A stretch of 64,000 nt of DNA, from assembly GCA_014804785.1 (NCBI GenBank), contig JAAUZD010000023.1:71973-135972 (forward strand), read 5' to 3'. Shown one piece after another: positions 8,243 to 17,111 of the stretch. The notes under the pieces were generated by a model. The model was given only the letters and a program-made list of their open reading frames with translations, made no database searches and had not been told where the DNA came from. A program made the translations under genes and the position numbers. This DNA is from Lachnospiraceae bacterium. GTDB taxonomy: Bacteria; Bacillota; Clostridia; Lachnospirales; Lachnospiraceae. Position 1 is the stretch's first letter. Each line of letters starts with the position of its first letter.

Positions 8243-9175
8243 ATGAGCGATTTGATGAAGGTTTCATCCAATCCCCATATAAGGTCAAGGGTTACTACCA
8301 GTAACATCATGCTTGCAGTGGTAATCGCATTGCTTCCTGCGGCAGGATTTGGCGTATACAATTTTGGACTGGATGCACTTATTTTAATTTTTGTCACTGT
8401 GGCAACCTGTGTGCTCACAGAATTAATCTACGAAAAGGCAATGCGCAAAAAGGTCACGATAGGAGATTTTTCGGCAGTGGTGACAGGACTGCTTCTGGCT
8501 CTTAATCTGCCATCCTCGGCGCCATGGTGGATTGGCGTAATCGGCGGTATTTTTGCGATTCTTGTAGTAAAGATGCTTTTTGGCGGACTAGGGCAGAATT
8601 TTATGAATCCGGCTCTGGGTGCGAGATGTTTTTTGTTGATCTCTTATACCTCTATCATGTGTAATTTTGAATGTGATGCTTACACCGGCGCAACGCCCCT
8701 TGCCAGTCTGAAGGCAGGAGAGAGCGTTGATCTTCTTGCTATGGTGGTTGGAAAGACGGGGGGGACCATTGGAGAGACGTCCATGATTGCAATTGTAATC
8801 GGCGCCTGTCTGCTAATTTTGTTGGGGATTATTGATTTAAAAATACCAGGAAGCTACATAGTGACTTTTGTTGTTTTTATTGTTCTGTTTGGGGGGCATG
8901 GATTTGATCCTGCCTTTATCACCGCACATCTGGCAGGAGGCGGTCTGATGCTGGGGGCTTTCTTTATGGCAACCGATTATGTAACAAGACCTGTTACCAA
9001 AAAAGGACAATACTTATATGGTGCAATACTTGGACTTCTTACAGGTATTTTCAGGATTTTCGGACCTTCAGCGGAAGGTGTTTCTTATGCGATTATTCTG
9101 GGAAATCTGTTGGTGCCCCTGATTGAAAAGATCACCATGCCGAAGGCATTTGGAAAAGGAGGGGAAAGAGCATGA
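8243..9175 (+). CDS. rnfD: Rnf complex subunit D (flavinylated membrane subunit)
   Basis: This integral membrane subunit of 310 residues has about nine to ten hydrophobic segments. The covalent FMN attachment motif is visible as YTGATPLAS, with the acceptor threonine at about position 151. It is homologous to NqrB. The stop overlaps the rnfG start by 4 nt, so the two are probably translationally coupled. The apbE gene at 13086-14105 could supply the FMN transferase. Confidence 0.96.
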   Translation: MSDLMKVSSNPHIRSRVTTSNIMLAVVIALLPAAGFGVYNFGLDALILIFVTVATCVLTELIYEKAMRKKVTIGDFSAVVTGLLLALNLPSSAPWWIGVIGGIFAILVVKMLFGGLGQNFMNPALGARCFLLISYTSIMCNFECDAYTGATPLASLKAGESVDLLAMVVGKTGGTIGETSMIAIVIGACLLILLGIIDLKIPGSYIVTFVVFIVLFGGHGFDPAFITAHLAGGGLMLGAFFMATDYVTRPVTKKGQYLYGAILGLLTGIFRIFGPSAEGVSYAIILGNLLVPLIEKITMPKAFGKGGERA

Positions 9176-9795
9176 AGAATATGATGAAAGATGCTGCCGT
9201 CCTTTTGGTCATTACGCTGTTTGCGGGGCTGATCCTTGGTCTGGTATATCAGATTACGAAAGACCCCATTGCCCGGGCGGAAGAAAAAGCGGCAAAGGAG
9301 GCTTACGCGGAAGTTTTTCCGGGAGCTGCTGAATTTGAAATGTTAGAGAATGCGATGCCGGAGGATGACGCCTTTGCAATGGAGTGGAAAGAAGCGGGCT
9401 TTGAAGGTGTTGATATTATAAATGTGCTGGAAGCAAAGGACGATACAGGAAGTCTTTTAGGATATGTACTTACGGTGACAAGTCATGAAGGCTATGGCGG
9501 AGATATTACTTTTACCATGGGAATCTGCAATGATGGAACATTAAATGGGATTTCCATCTTAAGTATTTCTGAAACGGCAGGACTTGGAATGAAAGCAGAA
9601 GCAGTGCTGAAGCCCCAATTTTCGGGTAAAAAGGTTTCAAGCTTCACGTATACCAAGACAGGAGCCACATCTGACAATCAGATTGATGCAATCAGTGGGG
9701 CGACTATTACCACCAATGCTGTGACAACAGCAGTAAATGGCGGACTTTACTATTTCCAGTCACAGTTAGGAGGTGGCAGCAATGAAGCAGAATAG
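9172..9795 (+). CDS. rnfG: Rnf complex subunit G (FMN-binding subunit)
   Basis: The 207-residue protein has one N-terminal membrane anchor (about residues 8-27) and an extracytoplasmic FMN-binding domain. The covalent flavin motif SGATITT lies at residues 175-181, with Thr178 as the expected attachment site. ETAGLGMKAE, typical of this domain, lies upstream. It overlaps rnfD at the start and rnfE at the end. Confidence 0.96.
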   Translation: MKNMMKDAAVLLVITLFAGLILGLVYQITKDPIARAEEKAAKEAYAEVFPGAAEFEMLENAMPEDDAFAMEWKEAGFEGVDIINVLEAKDDTGSLLGYVLTVTSHEGYGGDITFTMGICNDGTLNGISILSISETAGLGMKAEAVLKPQFSGKKVSSFTYTKTGATSDNQIDAISGATITTNAVTTAVNGGLYYFQSQLGGGSNEAE

Positions 9796-10582
9796 TATAT
9801 CGGAACGTCTGATTAACGGGCTTATTAAAGAAAATCCTACTTTTGTACTGATGCTGGGAATGTGCCCTACGCTGGCAGTTACTACTTCAGCGATAAACGG
9901 CTTAGGAATGGGGCTTACGACTATGGTGGTACTGGCGCTCAGCAATATGTTCATATCTTTACTCAGGAAGGTGATTCCTGATAAGGTAAGAATACCTGCG
10001 TTTATTGTGATTATTGCATCTTTTGTTACGGTGGTCGAGCTTCTTTTAAAAGCATTTATTCCCTTTTTATATGATGCCCTGGGGCTATACATTCCGCTTA
10101 TTGTGGTGAATTGTATTATCCTGGGTCGGGCAGAGGCTTATGCTTCAAAAAATGATGTGATTTCTTCTCTGTTTGATGGAATAGGAATGGGACTTGGATT
10201 TACCTGTGCGCTTACGATCATAGGGGCAATCAGGGAACTGCTGGGAGCCGGACAGATATTTGGAGCGAATGTGATGCCGGAAAGCTACGTACCATGCAGT
10301 ATTTTCGTTCTTGCACCTGGAGCCTTCTTTGTTCTTGCTGTACTTACAGCGATTCAGAATAAGGTGAAGCTGGCAGGGGAAAAGAAAGGAAAGGATATGT
10401 CAAAAATACAGTCCGGCTGTAATTCAGATTGTATGAACTGTAAAGAATCCGGGTGCAGCAAACGACTTTTTGATGAATCCGCGAAAGGAGCAGCAGATGA
10501 CTTAAAAGTTATAGAAATTACCGAAGAAAATGATTTGCCGGATATAAATACAGAAAAGAAGGAGGAAGAGAAGAATGATTAA
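9782..10582 (+). CDS. rnfE: Rnf complex subunit E with a cysteine-rich C-terminal tail
   Basis: RnfE is one of the two homologous membrane subunits (E and A) that embed an iron-sulfur site in the membrane. The start at 9782 is chosen for the AGGAGG site 8 nt upstream; an in-frame ATG at 9773 would lie between them. The core (residues 1 to about 195) has six membrane segments and the conserved cysteines in MCPTLAVTT and VVNCIILGRAEA. An extra hydrophilic tail of about 70 residues follows, with a CxxxCxxCxxxxC cluster (CNSDCMNCKESGC) and a highly charged end. RnfE is usually about 200-230 residues, so the tail is unusual. Confidence 0.93.
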   Translation: MKQNSISERLINGLIKENPTFVLMLGMCPTLAVTTSAINGLGMGLTTMVVLALSNMFISLLRKVIPDKVRIPAFIVIIASFVTVVELLLKAFIPFLYDALGLYIPLIVVNCIILGRAEAYASKNDVISSLFDGIGMGLGFTCALTIIGAIRELLGAGQIFGANVMPESYVPCSIFVLAPGAFFVLAVLTAIQNKVKLAGEKKGKDMSKIQSGCNSDCMNCKESGCSKRLFDESAKGAADDLKVIEITEENDLPDINTEKKEEEKND

Positions 10583-11153
10583 AGATCTGCTTATTATTTT
10601 GATTTCATCCTCGCTGGTAAGCAATGTAGTTTTAAGTCAGTTTCTTGGATTATGCCCCTTTCTTGGAGTTTCCAAGAAAACTAGCACGGCTGCTGGAATG
10701 GGAACGGCTGTTATTTTTGTCATCACTTTGGCATCCGCAGTAGCAGGTGCAATTTATAAATATATTTTGACTCCATTTGATCTGACTTATCTGCAGACAA
10801 TCGTCTTTATATTGGTGATAGCAGCGCTGGTGCAGTTTGTGGAAATGTTCCTTAAGAAATTCATGAAATCTCTTTATCAGGCGCTGGGGGTTTATCTGCC
10901 GCTTATAACGACCAACTGTGCAGTGCTGGGGGTTGCGCTTACAAATGTACAGAAAAATTATGGAATTCTTACCGGGATTGTAAATGGATTTGCCACTGCG
11001 GTAGGTTTTACCATTTCAATCGTTATTCTTGCCGGTATCAGAGAAAAAATGGAATATAATGATATTCCGGAATCCTTTAAGGGAATGCCTATCGTGCTTG
11101 TTACCGCAGGCTTAATGGCAATTGCCTTCTGCGGATTTTCAGGATTGCTGTAG
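10575..11153 (+). CDS. rnfA: Rnf complex subunit A
   Basis: This 192-residue polytopic membrane protein has six predicted segments, of normal length for RnfA. The conserved cysteine motifs LCPFLGVSKK and TTNCAVLGVAL are the pair of RnfE's and are expected to help ligate an intramembrane iron-sulfur centre. It overlaps rnfE by 8 nt. Confidence 0.96.
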   Translation: MIKDLLIILISSSLVSNVVLSQFLGLCPFLGVSKKTSTAAGMGTAVIFVITLASAVAGAIYKYILTPFDLTYLQTIVFILVIAALVQFVEMFLKKFMKSLYQALGVYLPLITTNCAVLGVALTNVQKNYGILTGIVNGFATAVGFTISIVILAGIREKMEYNDIPESFKGMPIVLVTAGLMAIAFCGFSGLL

Positions 11154-11163
11154 GAGGTGTAAA

Positions 11164-11961
11164 ATGAGTATAACAGGTGTTTTGACAGCGGTAGCTGTAG
11201 TTGGCGGTGTGGGATTATTCATAGGTCTTTTCCTTGGCATTGCTGCCATACAGTTTAAAGTTGAAGTGGATGAAAAAGAAGAGGCTGTTCTTGCAGCGCT
11301 TCCCGGAAATAACTGCGGCGGATGTGGATTTCCGGGATGCAGCGGTCTTGCCGCAGCGATTGCCAAGGGGGAGGCACCGGTAAATGCCTGTCCTGTTGGC
11401 GGAGAAGCAGTGGGAAAGGTCATAGCAGGTATCATGGGAGTGGAAGCCGGAGAAACCACAAGGATGACTGCTTTTGTGCAATGTCAGGGTGGATGTGACA
11501 AGGTAACGTTGGATTATGAGTATCATGGCATTGAGGACTGCAGGATGCTTTCCTTTGTGCCCAACGGCGGTGCGAAAAGCTGCAATTATGGATGTCTTGG
11601 ATATGGAAGCTGCGTGCAGGTATGTCCCTTTGATGCAATCCATGTGGAAAATGGGGTGGCAGTAGTAGATAAAGAAAAATGTAAAGCCTGTGGAAAGTGC
11701 GTGGAGGTATGTCCCAAGCATTTGATAGAGCTGATTCCATATGATGCGAAGTACGCAGTGGCATGCAGTTCAAAGGATAAAGGTCCGGTTACAATGAAAG
11801 ACTGTACCGTTGGATGTATCGGCTGCCAGCTCTGCAAAAAGAACTGCGCATCACAGGCAGTCAATGTAGCGGATTTTAATGCAGAGATTGATTATGAAAA
11901 GTGTGTGGGCTGTGGGGTCTGCATGGAAAAATGTCCCAGAAAATCAATCGTAACACATTAA
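11164..11961 (+). CDS. rnfB: Rnf complex subunit B (ferredoxin-interacting iron-sulfur subunit)
   Basis: The start at 11164 is supported by an AGGAGG site; an ORF extension to 11122 overlaps rnfA and is unlikely. The 265-residue protein has an N-terminal membrane helix, then a four-cysteine cluster domain (NNCGGCGFPGCSG). Four ferredoxin-type motifs follow: CNYGCLGYGSCVQVCP, CKACGKCVEVCP, CTVGCIGCQLCKKNC and CVGCGVCMEKCP. This multi-cluster form is typical of clostridial RnfB, which takes electrons from reduced ferredoxin. It is the last gene of the operon. Confidence 0.96.
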   Translation: MSITGVLTAVAVVGGVGLFIGLFLGIAAIQFKVEVDEKEEAVLAALPGNNCGGCGFPGCSGLAAAIAKGEAPVNACPVGGEAVGKVIAGIMGVEAGETTRMTAFVQCQGGCDKVTLDYEYHGIEDCRMLSFVPNGGAKSCNYGCLGYGSCVQVCPFDAIHVENGVAVVDKEKCKACGKCVEVCPKHLIELIPYDAKYAVACSSKDKGPVTMKDCTVGCIGCQLCKKNCASQAVNVADFNAEIDYEKCVGCGVCMEKCPRKSIVTH

Positions 11962-12017
11962 AAAGAATGAGAACGTGTGATATTTATTCCTGGACAGTGA
12001 AAAGGAGACTAAGAAAA

Positions 12018-13058
12018 ATGAAAAAGGACAGCGTACAGGTAAGGCTGGGAAGCACAGAAATCGTTGTGGACAAAAATGGTTTCGGAGCGCTGCCCATTCA
12101 GCGGGTTAGTGATGAAGAGGCAGTAGTTCTGCTTAAAAAGGCTTATGAGGGAGGGATGCGCTTCTTTGATACAGCAAGGGCTTACAGCGACAGTGAGCAT
12201 AAACTTGGACTTGCCTTTGAAGGTATTCGGAAAAATCTTTACATAGCAACCAAAACGGGCGCTCAGACAGGGGAAGATATGCGCAAGGATTTGGCAGTGA
12301 GTCTTGAAATGCTACGCACGGATTACATTGACATCTACCAGTTCCATAATCCTTCCTTCTGTCCCAAACCGGGAGACGGGAGCGGATTGTATGAGGCGGC
12401 AATGGAGGCAAAAGCGGCCGGAAAAATCCGTCATATCGGTATCACAAATCACAGATTGGGGGTTGCAAAGGAAGCCATTGCAAGCGGTCTTTATGAAACC
12501 CTTCAATTTCCATTCTGCTATCTTGCGACGCCGAAGGACGAGGAAGTGGTAGAAGCCTGTAAAAAAGCAGATATGGGATTTATTGCCATGAAAGCGCTTT
12601 CAGGCGGTCTGATTACAAACTCGGCGGCAGCTTATGCCCATGCAGCCCAATTTGATAATGTGATTCCAATCTGGGGAATACAGCGCAGGGAGGAGCTGGA
12701 TGAATTTTTATCCTACATTGAAAATCCTCCGGTCATGACAAAAGAATTAAAGGAAATCATTAAAAAAGATAGAGCGGAACTGGCAGGCGATTTCTGCAGG
12801 GGATGTGGCTACTGTATGCCTTGTCCAGCAGGGATTGAAATTAACAATTGTGCCAGAATGTCGCTTCTCCTCCGGAGATCGCCCTCCGCCCTTCAATTGA
12901 CAGAGGAAGTGCAGGAGAAGATGAAGAAAATAGAAAGCTGCCTGCACTGTAACCAGTGTAAGAGCAAATGTCCTTACGGACTCGATACGCCGGCGCTTCT
13001 TGCAAAGAATCTTGAAGACTATAAAAAAGTACTTGCCGGCGAGGTCAGTGTAAGCTAA
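12018..13058 (+). CDS. Aldo/keto reductase with C-terminal 4Fe-4S ferredoxin domain
   Basis: The start at 12018 follows an AAGGAG site; the longer frame from 11901 lies within rnfB. The 346-residue protein has an aldo/keto reductase barrel with the family residues D51, Y56 and K79 (RFFDTARAYSDSE, IATKTG) and a histidine in YQFHNP. The C-terminal part carries two cluster motifs, CRGCGYCMPCP and CLHCNQCKSKCP. Such iron-sulfur AKRs are common in anaerobes; their substrates are mostly unknown. It lies only about 56 nt after rnfB, so it may be cotranscribed with Rnf, which would suit a ferredoxin-linked reductase. Confidence 0.9.
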   Translation: MKKDSVQVRLGSTEIVVDKNGFGALPIQRVSDEEAVVLLKKAYEGGMRFFDTARAYSDSEHKLGLAFEGIRKNLYIATKTGAQTGEDMRKDLAVSLEMLRTDYIDIYQFHNPSFCPKPGDGSGLYEAAMEAKAAGKIRHIGITNHRLGVAKEAIASGLYETLQFPFCYLATPKDEEVVEACKKADMGFIAMKALSGGLITNSAAAYAHAAQFDNVIPIWGIQRREELDEFLSYIENPPVMTKELKEIIKKDRAELAGDFCRGCGYCMPCPAGIEINNCARMSLLLRRSPSALQLTEEVQEKMKKIESCLHCNQCKSKCPYGLDTPALLAKNLEDYKKVLAGEVSVS

Positions 13059-13085
13059 GGAAGCACTGATTAAATCACCGCTTCC
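13059..13085. terminator. Weak hairpin between convergent genes
   Basis: GGAAGC (13059-13064) and GCTTCC (13080-13085) pair around an inner TGAT-TAA-ATCA hairpin. There is no T-run on either side, so terminator function is doubtful. It fills the short gap between the aldo/keto reductase and apbE. Confidence 0.3.
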
Positions 13086-14105
13086 CTAAAAATTGGCATA
13101 AAGAATTTCGCCGTCCTCTGTGATGAAAACAGCCTGTATATCCGGGTAGTTTTCAAGCAGTTGGGCGGCTTTTTCATATCCGAGGATAAAGCAGAGGGTA
13201 GAAAGGGCATCTCCGTCAATTGAATGGGAGCTTAAAATTGTTACTTGGGAAAGACCGCTTTCGGCGGGATAGCCGGTTTTGGTGGAAAGAATATGGTGGT
13301 ACAGCCTGCCGTCTTTTTCAAAGTACCGCTCATAATTTCCCGAGGAAACCACACTGATATCGGATATATCCAAGGTGAGAGCAGTACTTCCCACACCGGC
13401 AAAGGGCTTTTGAATGCCAATACGGAAGGTCGTCCCATCCGGGCGGTTGCCCAGAGTGACAACATTGCCACCCAGGTTGATCAGTGCGGAAGTGACGCCT
13501 TTAGAAGAAAGTAATTCCTTCATTTTATCACCAATAAATCCCTTGGCAATGAATCCTAAATCTATCTGCATCTCGGGATCCGTGACCGTTACCTGACTGC
13601 CCTCTATGACAATCGCATTATAATCCACATGCGACAAAGCCCCGGCGATATCCTGTTCGTTGGGAATAATTTCCTCATTTCCAGAACCAAAGTTCCACAA
13701 AGAAGACAACCCGCCAATGGACGGATCCACCAGCCCATCAGAAATCCGTGCATAAGAAAGGGCAGTATTCAAAACAATAAGCGTATCCTCATCCACACTT
13801 ACAGCTTCTCCCATGCTATGATTCAACTTCCAGACATCACTGCCCTCCACAGTAGTACTGAGAAGATCCTCATAATACCCGGCAAGCTCCATACACTGAT
13901 TAAGCAATTCCTCCGACCCGCCTTCATACAGCGTAACAGAAATAACAGTATCAAAATAAAAATCCGTAGCTGTAAGCGGTTCCCCCCAGGAAGAAAGCCC
14001 ACATCCCATCAAGATCAGCACACATAACATAACAACAAATAAAACAATTTTCAAATAATAACGAGGGCTGGAACAAGAACCAGAATAAAAACAAAATGAA
14101 TCCAT
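13086..14105 (-). CDS. apbE: FAD:protein FMN transferase (ApbE family lipoprotein)
   Basis: ApbE enzymes attach FMN covalently to threonine in proteins such as RnfD and RnfG. The start at 14105 has a CAGGAG site; a frame extension to 14153 lacks one. The N-terminus has a hydrophobic stretch ending in a lipobox-like LILMGCG, so the protein is probably an exported lipoprotein. Family motifs include DFYFDTVISV, the VDPSIGGLSSLWNFG region, DLGFIAKGFIGDKM, LINLGGNVVTLG and HHILSTKTGYPAE. The location next to the Rnf operon makes RnfD and RnfG the likely substrates. Confidence 0.93.
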   Translation of the reverse strand: MDSFCFYSGSCSSPRYYLKIVLFVVMLCVLILMGCGLSSWGEPLTATDFYFDTVISVTLYEGGSEELLNQCMELAGYYEDLLSTTVEGSDVWKLNHSMGEAVSVDEDTLIVLNTALSYARISDGLVDPSIGGLSSLWNFGSGNEEIIPNEQDIAGALSHVDYNAIVIEGSQVTVTDPEMQIDLGFIAKGFIGDKMKELLSSKGVTSALINLGGNVVTLGNRPDGTTFRIGIQKPFAGVGSTALTLDISDISVVSSGNYERYFEKDGRLYHHILSTKTGYPAESGLSQVTILSSHSIDGDALSTLCFILGYEKAAQLLENYPDIQAVFITEDGEILYANF

Positions 14106-14131
14106 ACAAACACTCCTGTAACGAATTATAG

Positions 14132-14160
14132 TTGTAATAAAAGCAAGTTTCATGTATAGT
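14132..14160 (+). promoter_or_regulatory. Possible promoter for the GH25 gene
   Basis: TTGTAA (14132-14137), a 17-nt spacer and TATAGT (14155-14160) point towards the GH25 gene, leaving a leader of about 90 nt. Confidence 0.4.
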
Positions 14161-14258
14161 TATAAAATAGTGACAAAAAAACAATACCCTCATTCCAACA
14201 ACTACAAAACATTATATAATCTATCCAAATAATTGAAAAGAGAAAGTGGTGAAGATAA

Positions 14259-15392
14259 ATGCGATTACCCGAAGAACAAGATGAAAGAAGCATGGGAACC
14301 CCGGTAATATACACCATTGTTGCAGTTTCCATTTTCATATTGATTATTCTTGCTGTAGTGCTGGTAAGCAACACGAGACAAGGTGGGTCAGGCTCCGCCA
14401 GAAATGATAATACCAAGATAAGCCCTTCCCCAACCCCTGCGAAGACGGCAGAGTTTGCGCAGGGACAGGAGGATATCGAAACCCTCTACAAGGAACACAA
14501 ACTTAGATCCGAAGATCTTGATTTCTGGGACATGTACCAGGATAATGAGAACCAGCCCATAGAGGTAGTACCTACGGCAAGTCCATCGCCAGAGCCTACC
14601 CATGAGCCTACGGAGGAGGAACTGGCTTCAGACGGAAGGCATGTAAAGGTGACCCACAGGGACGGGACGGAGGAGTGGATGGAAATCTCAAAGGACATTC
14701 CTCTTTATTCCTACGATTTTACCAATATAAAGATCAGCAACGGCAAGATGGCATACTATCAGGATGGGGAAGTGAATTCCTGGCTGGGAGTGGATCTGTC
14801 TAAAAATAACGGCGAAGTGGATTTTGAGGCGCTGAAAAACGCAGGTGTTGATTTTGTCATGCTAAGACTGGGGAGCAGGGGATATGAGACAGGTCTTGTC
14901 ACTTTAGATGAGAATTTTGTCAGCAATATCACCAAGGCACAAAACGCAGGTCTGGAGATAGGCGTCTACTTCTTTTCACAGGCAGTGAATGAAGAAGAGG
15001 CAGTGGAAGAAGCTGAATTTGTGATTAATAACCTGGTTCCTTATCGAATCAGCTATCCGGTGGCTTTTGATATGGAATATATTTCCAATGATGAATCTAG
15101 AATCGATACCCTTGACGAGGAGCAGAGGACGAAGATAGCGGAGGCATTTCTTTCCCGGATAGAGAGGGAAGGATACAGACCGATTCTTTATGGAAACAAA
15201 AACTGGCTGCTGGGAGAACTGATACCAGATAAGCTGCTTAAGAAATATGATGTATGGCTGAACGATCAGTCTTCCATACCGGACTATCCCTACCAGTTTA
15301 AAATGTGGAAGTATAGTGCGGCACAAAAGATAGATGGGGTGGGAAGCGCTGCATCCTATACCATCAGCTTTGTAGATTATACACGCAAATAG
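14259..15392 (+). CDS. Membrane-anchored GH25 family lysozyme
   Basis: GH25 enzymes cleave the beta-1,4 link between N-acetylmuramic acid and N-acetylglucosamine in peptidoglycan. The 377-residue protein has a short cytoplasmic N-terminus, one transmembrane helix (about residues 17-37) and a Pro/Thr/Glu-rich linker. The catalytic domain starts at about residue 175. Its motifs include LGVDLSKNNGEVDFEAL, GVYFFSQA and VAFDMEY, which carry the expected catalytic acids. It is probably a resident cell-wall remodelling enzyme rather than a phage endolysin, since there are no phage genes. Its 3' end overlaps the opposing gene by 16 nt. Confidence 0.92.
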   Translation: MRLPEEQDERSMGTPVIYTIVAVSIFILIILAVVLVSNTRQGGSGSARNDNTKISPSPTPAKTAEFAQGQEDIETLYKEHKLRSEDLDFWDMYQDNENQPIEVVPTASPSPEPTHEPTEEELASDGRHVKVTHRDGTEEWMEISKDIPLYSYDFTNIKISNGKMAYYQDGEVNSWLGVDLSKNNGEVDFEALKNAGVDFVMLRLGSRGYETGLVTLDENFVSNITKAQNAGLEIGVYFFSQAVNEEEAVEEAEFVINNLVPYRISYPVAFDMEYISNDESRIDTLDEEQRTKIAEAFLSRIEREGYRPILYGNKNWLLGELIPDKLLKKYDVWLNDQSSIPDYPYQFKMWKYSAAQKIDGVGSAASYTISFVDYTRK

Positions 15393-16174
15393 GCTTTTAT
15401 TTTTGGAGATATTTTTAATTTTGAATAGATGTCGGCATAAACAGAAGGAGAAAGATTTTCCAGATAATTGGGAGAGAAATTCTTGTTTATGCCGGCTTTT
15501 TTTAAAATATCGATGGCTTTGTTATAGGCAATGGCTGCTTCCACATCACTTTCATAAGAGCCGATTGTATAATTGCCATTTAAGTGTATCTTGGCGACGT
15601 ACCGGGTTCCGCTTTTGGTTTCTTTTCTTATGACGCCGTGATAAGTGTTGAAAATTTCTATGTTCTCATATCGAAAGTCGAGATCATCGCCGTTTACAAA
15701 CCGATAATCCCTGTCTCTGACAGCATAATTTTTAATTCCATACCTGCTCATGATATTCACCTGCATCCCGTAATCGGCAACAAAGAAATGCCGCCCGCGC
15801 CGCATGATTTTGTGGGAGGAGTAGTAAAACAAGTCGTCAATATCAAACTTCAGTACATCCTCGGGAGAAAGAAAATATTCAAAATAACTTTTACGTATAT
15901 AGATGGGGGTGGCGAAATAAATTTGATTATCCCTGAAATTGATCAGGCATACCCACTTTGCAAAGGGCAGTACGCGGTGCGCTGAAAAATCGGCAAGAGA
16001 GAGTGAAACATCTGATAGAAGCGAAGTACCCTCTAAGTATGCGCCGTAAGCCAGAAGGGCAGTGGGATAACTTCCCAGGCTGATATGCTTTCTTTTATAT
16101 GTGATGGAAGAACGGTAATAAAGAGTACCGTCTTTTTTTTTGGCTGTAAAGACGCCGGGGAGATTCTGCTCCAT
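15377..16174 (-). CDS. Two-AP2-domain-like protein with a degenerate HNH-like middle
   Basis: The 265-residue protein has an AP2-like repeat at each end. The N-terminal one (about residues 6-50) includes YYRSSITYKRKHISLGSYPT. The C-terminal one (about residues 178-245) includes YHGVIRKETKSGTRYVAKIH, then NGNYTIGSYESDVEAAIAYN. Between them, VNGDDLDFRYENIEI resembles the NGxxxDxRxEN part of HNH homing endonucleases, but the catalytic histidines are not visible. It may be a DNA-binding relic of a homing endonuclease. No nucleic acid target can be inferred. The gene is alone and convergent with the GH25 gene. The 232-nt gap upstream (16175-16407) shows nothing firm. Confidence 0.6.
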   Translation of the reverse strand: MEQNLPGVFTAKKKDGTLYYRSSITYKRKHISLGSYPTALLAYGAYLEGTSLLSDVSLSLADFSAHRVLPFAKWVCLINFRDNQIYFATPIYIRKSYFEYFLSPEDVLKFDIDDLFYYSSHKIMRRGRHFFVADYGMQVNIMSRYGIKNYAVRDRDYRFVNGDDLDFRYENIEIFNTYHGVIRKETKSGTRYVAKIHLNGNYTIGSYESDVEAAIAYNKAIDILKKAGINKNFSPNYLENLSPSVYADIYSKLKISPKIKAYLRV

Positions 16175-16407
16175 ATCTGGGCTCCTTAAAATTTGGTTTT
16201 CTGTTTTCTATTCTAACATAAAAACTTGTATTTTTGAAATAAATTACCCTATCATACAATTTTTAGAAATATTTTTGGCAGTAACTGTATAAAATATTAA
16301 AGAACTATTACAAATGTGAAATGAAATTTAATAGTTACCATAGGCATTATAAGGCTTATAGAAGCAGGTGAGAAGAGTGGAAAATAGAAAGGACGCGTGT
16401 ATAGTTT

Positions 16408-17031
16408 ATGTATAAAAAATTTATTATGCAGTTGTTTTTGTGCAATATGATAGTATTTACAGGCTGTTTTTGCGTGAAAAGCCTGAAGATGAATCAAGTG
16501 GCTTCTACGCAGGCATTTAAAATCAGTATGGAGAATGCGCCCGAGCCGGAGGTGGACAGGTTTTTTGGAAGACTGCAAAGGGCTGCTTCCGGGCAGAGGG
16601 TAGTATCCTATGCTGTTATGGAAAAAGAGTACAAGTATTACTTGTCTGAAGCGGATTACGAAGCACTCTTAAAAATTGTACAGGCAGAGGCTGGCAATGA
16701 GGATGAGGAAGGAAAAATGCTGGTAGCGGGCGTTGTCATGAACAGGGTGGAGAGCGGAAGATTTCCGGACACGGTTACAGAGGTGGTCATGCAGCAGGAA
16801 AAGGGAGTCTATCAATTTTCACCGGTAGCCAATGGTACTTACCAAAAGGCAAAGGTCACACAGGAAACAGTTCAGGCAGTAGAAAGAGTCCTGAAAGGAG
16901 AAGACCTGACGAGAGGAGCGCTTTATTTTGCTGCCAGAAAGGCAGCCGACCCGGAGAAAATGAAATGGTTTGACTGTTCATTGGTGAAATTGTTTGAACA
17001 TGGCGGTCATGAATTCTTTACAAATGGTTGA
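16408..17031 (+). CDS. SleB/CwlJ-like cell wall hydrolase (Hydrolase_2 family)
   Basis: The 207-residue protein begins with a hydrophobic signal or anchor (about residues 5-22, with FTGCFC as a possible lipobox). The catalytic domain from about residue 75 has LLKIVQAEAGNEDEEGKMLV, AGVVMNRVESGRFPDTV and YQFSPVANG, typical of cortex-lytic SleB-like transglycosylases. A glutamate in VQAEAGNE is the likely catalytic acid. It may act on spore cortex or on vegetative wall. The ribosome binding site is poor (AAAGGA about 14 nt upstream of the ATG), so the start is less certain. Confidence 0.85.
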   Translation: MYKKFIMQLFLCNMIVFTGCFCVKSLKMNQVASTQAFKISMENAPEPEVDRFFGRLQRAASGQRVVSYAVMEKEYKYYLSEADYEALLKIVQAEAGNEDEEGKMLVAGVVMNRVESGRFPDTVTEVVMQQEKGVYQFSPVANGTYQKAKVTQETVQAVERVLKGEDLTRGALYFAARKAADPEKMKWFDCSLVKLFEHGGHEFFTNG

Positions 17032-17057
17032 TAAATATACTTTGGTTGTGGTAAAAT
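17028..17057 (+). promoter_or_regulatory. thrC promoter
   Basis: TTGATA (17028-17033), an 18-nt spacer and TAAAAT (17052-17057) overlap the stop of the preceding gene and lie 55 nt before thrC. Confidence 0.5.
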
Positions 17058-17111
17058 ATGATGCAGACTTTACAAAAATGCCTGTAATGAGAGACACAAA
17101 GGAGCAAAAAG

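Noticed and set aside
14259..15392. Prophage endolysin
   Set aside because: The GH25 protein has a membrane anchor and linker, and there are no holin, tail or other phage genes nearby.
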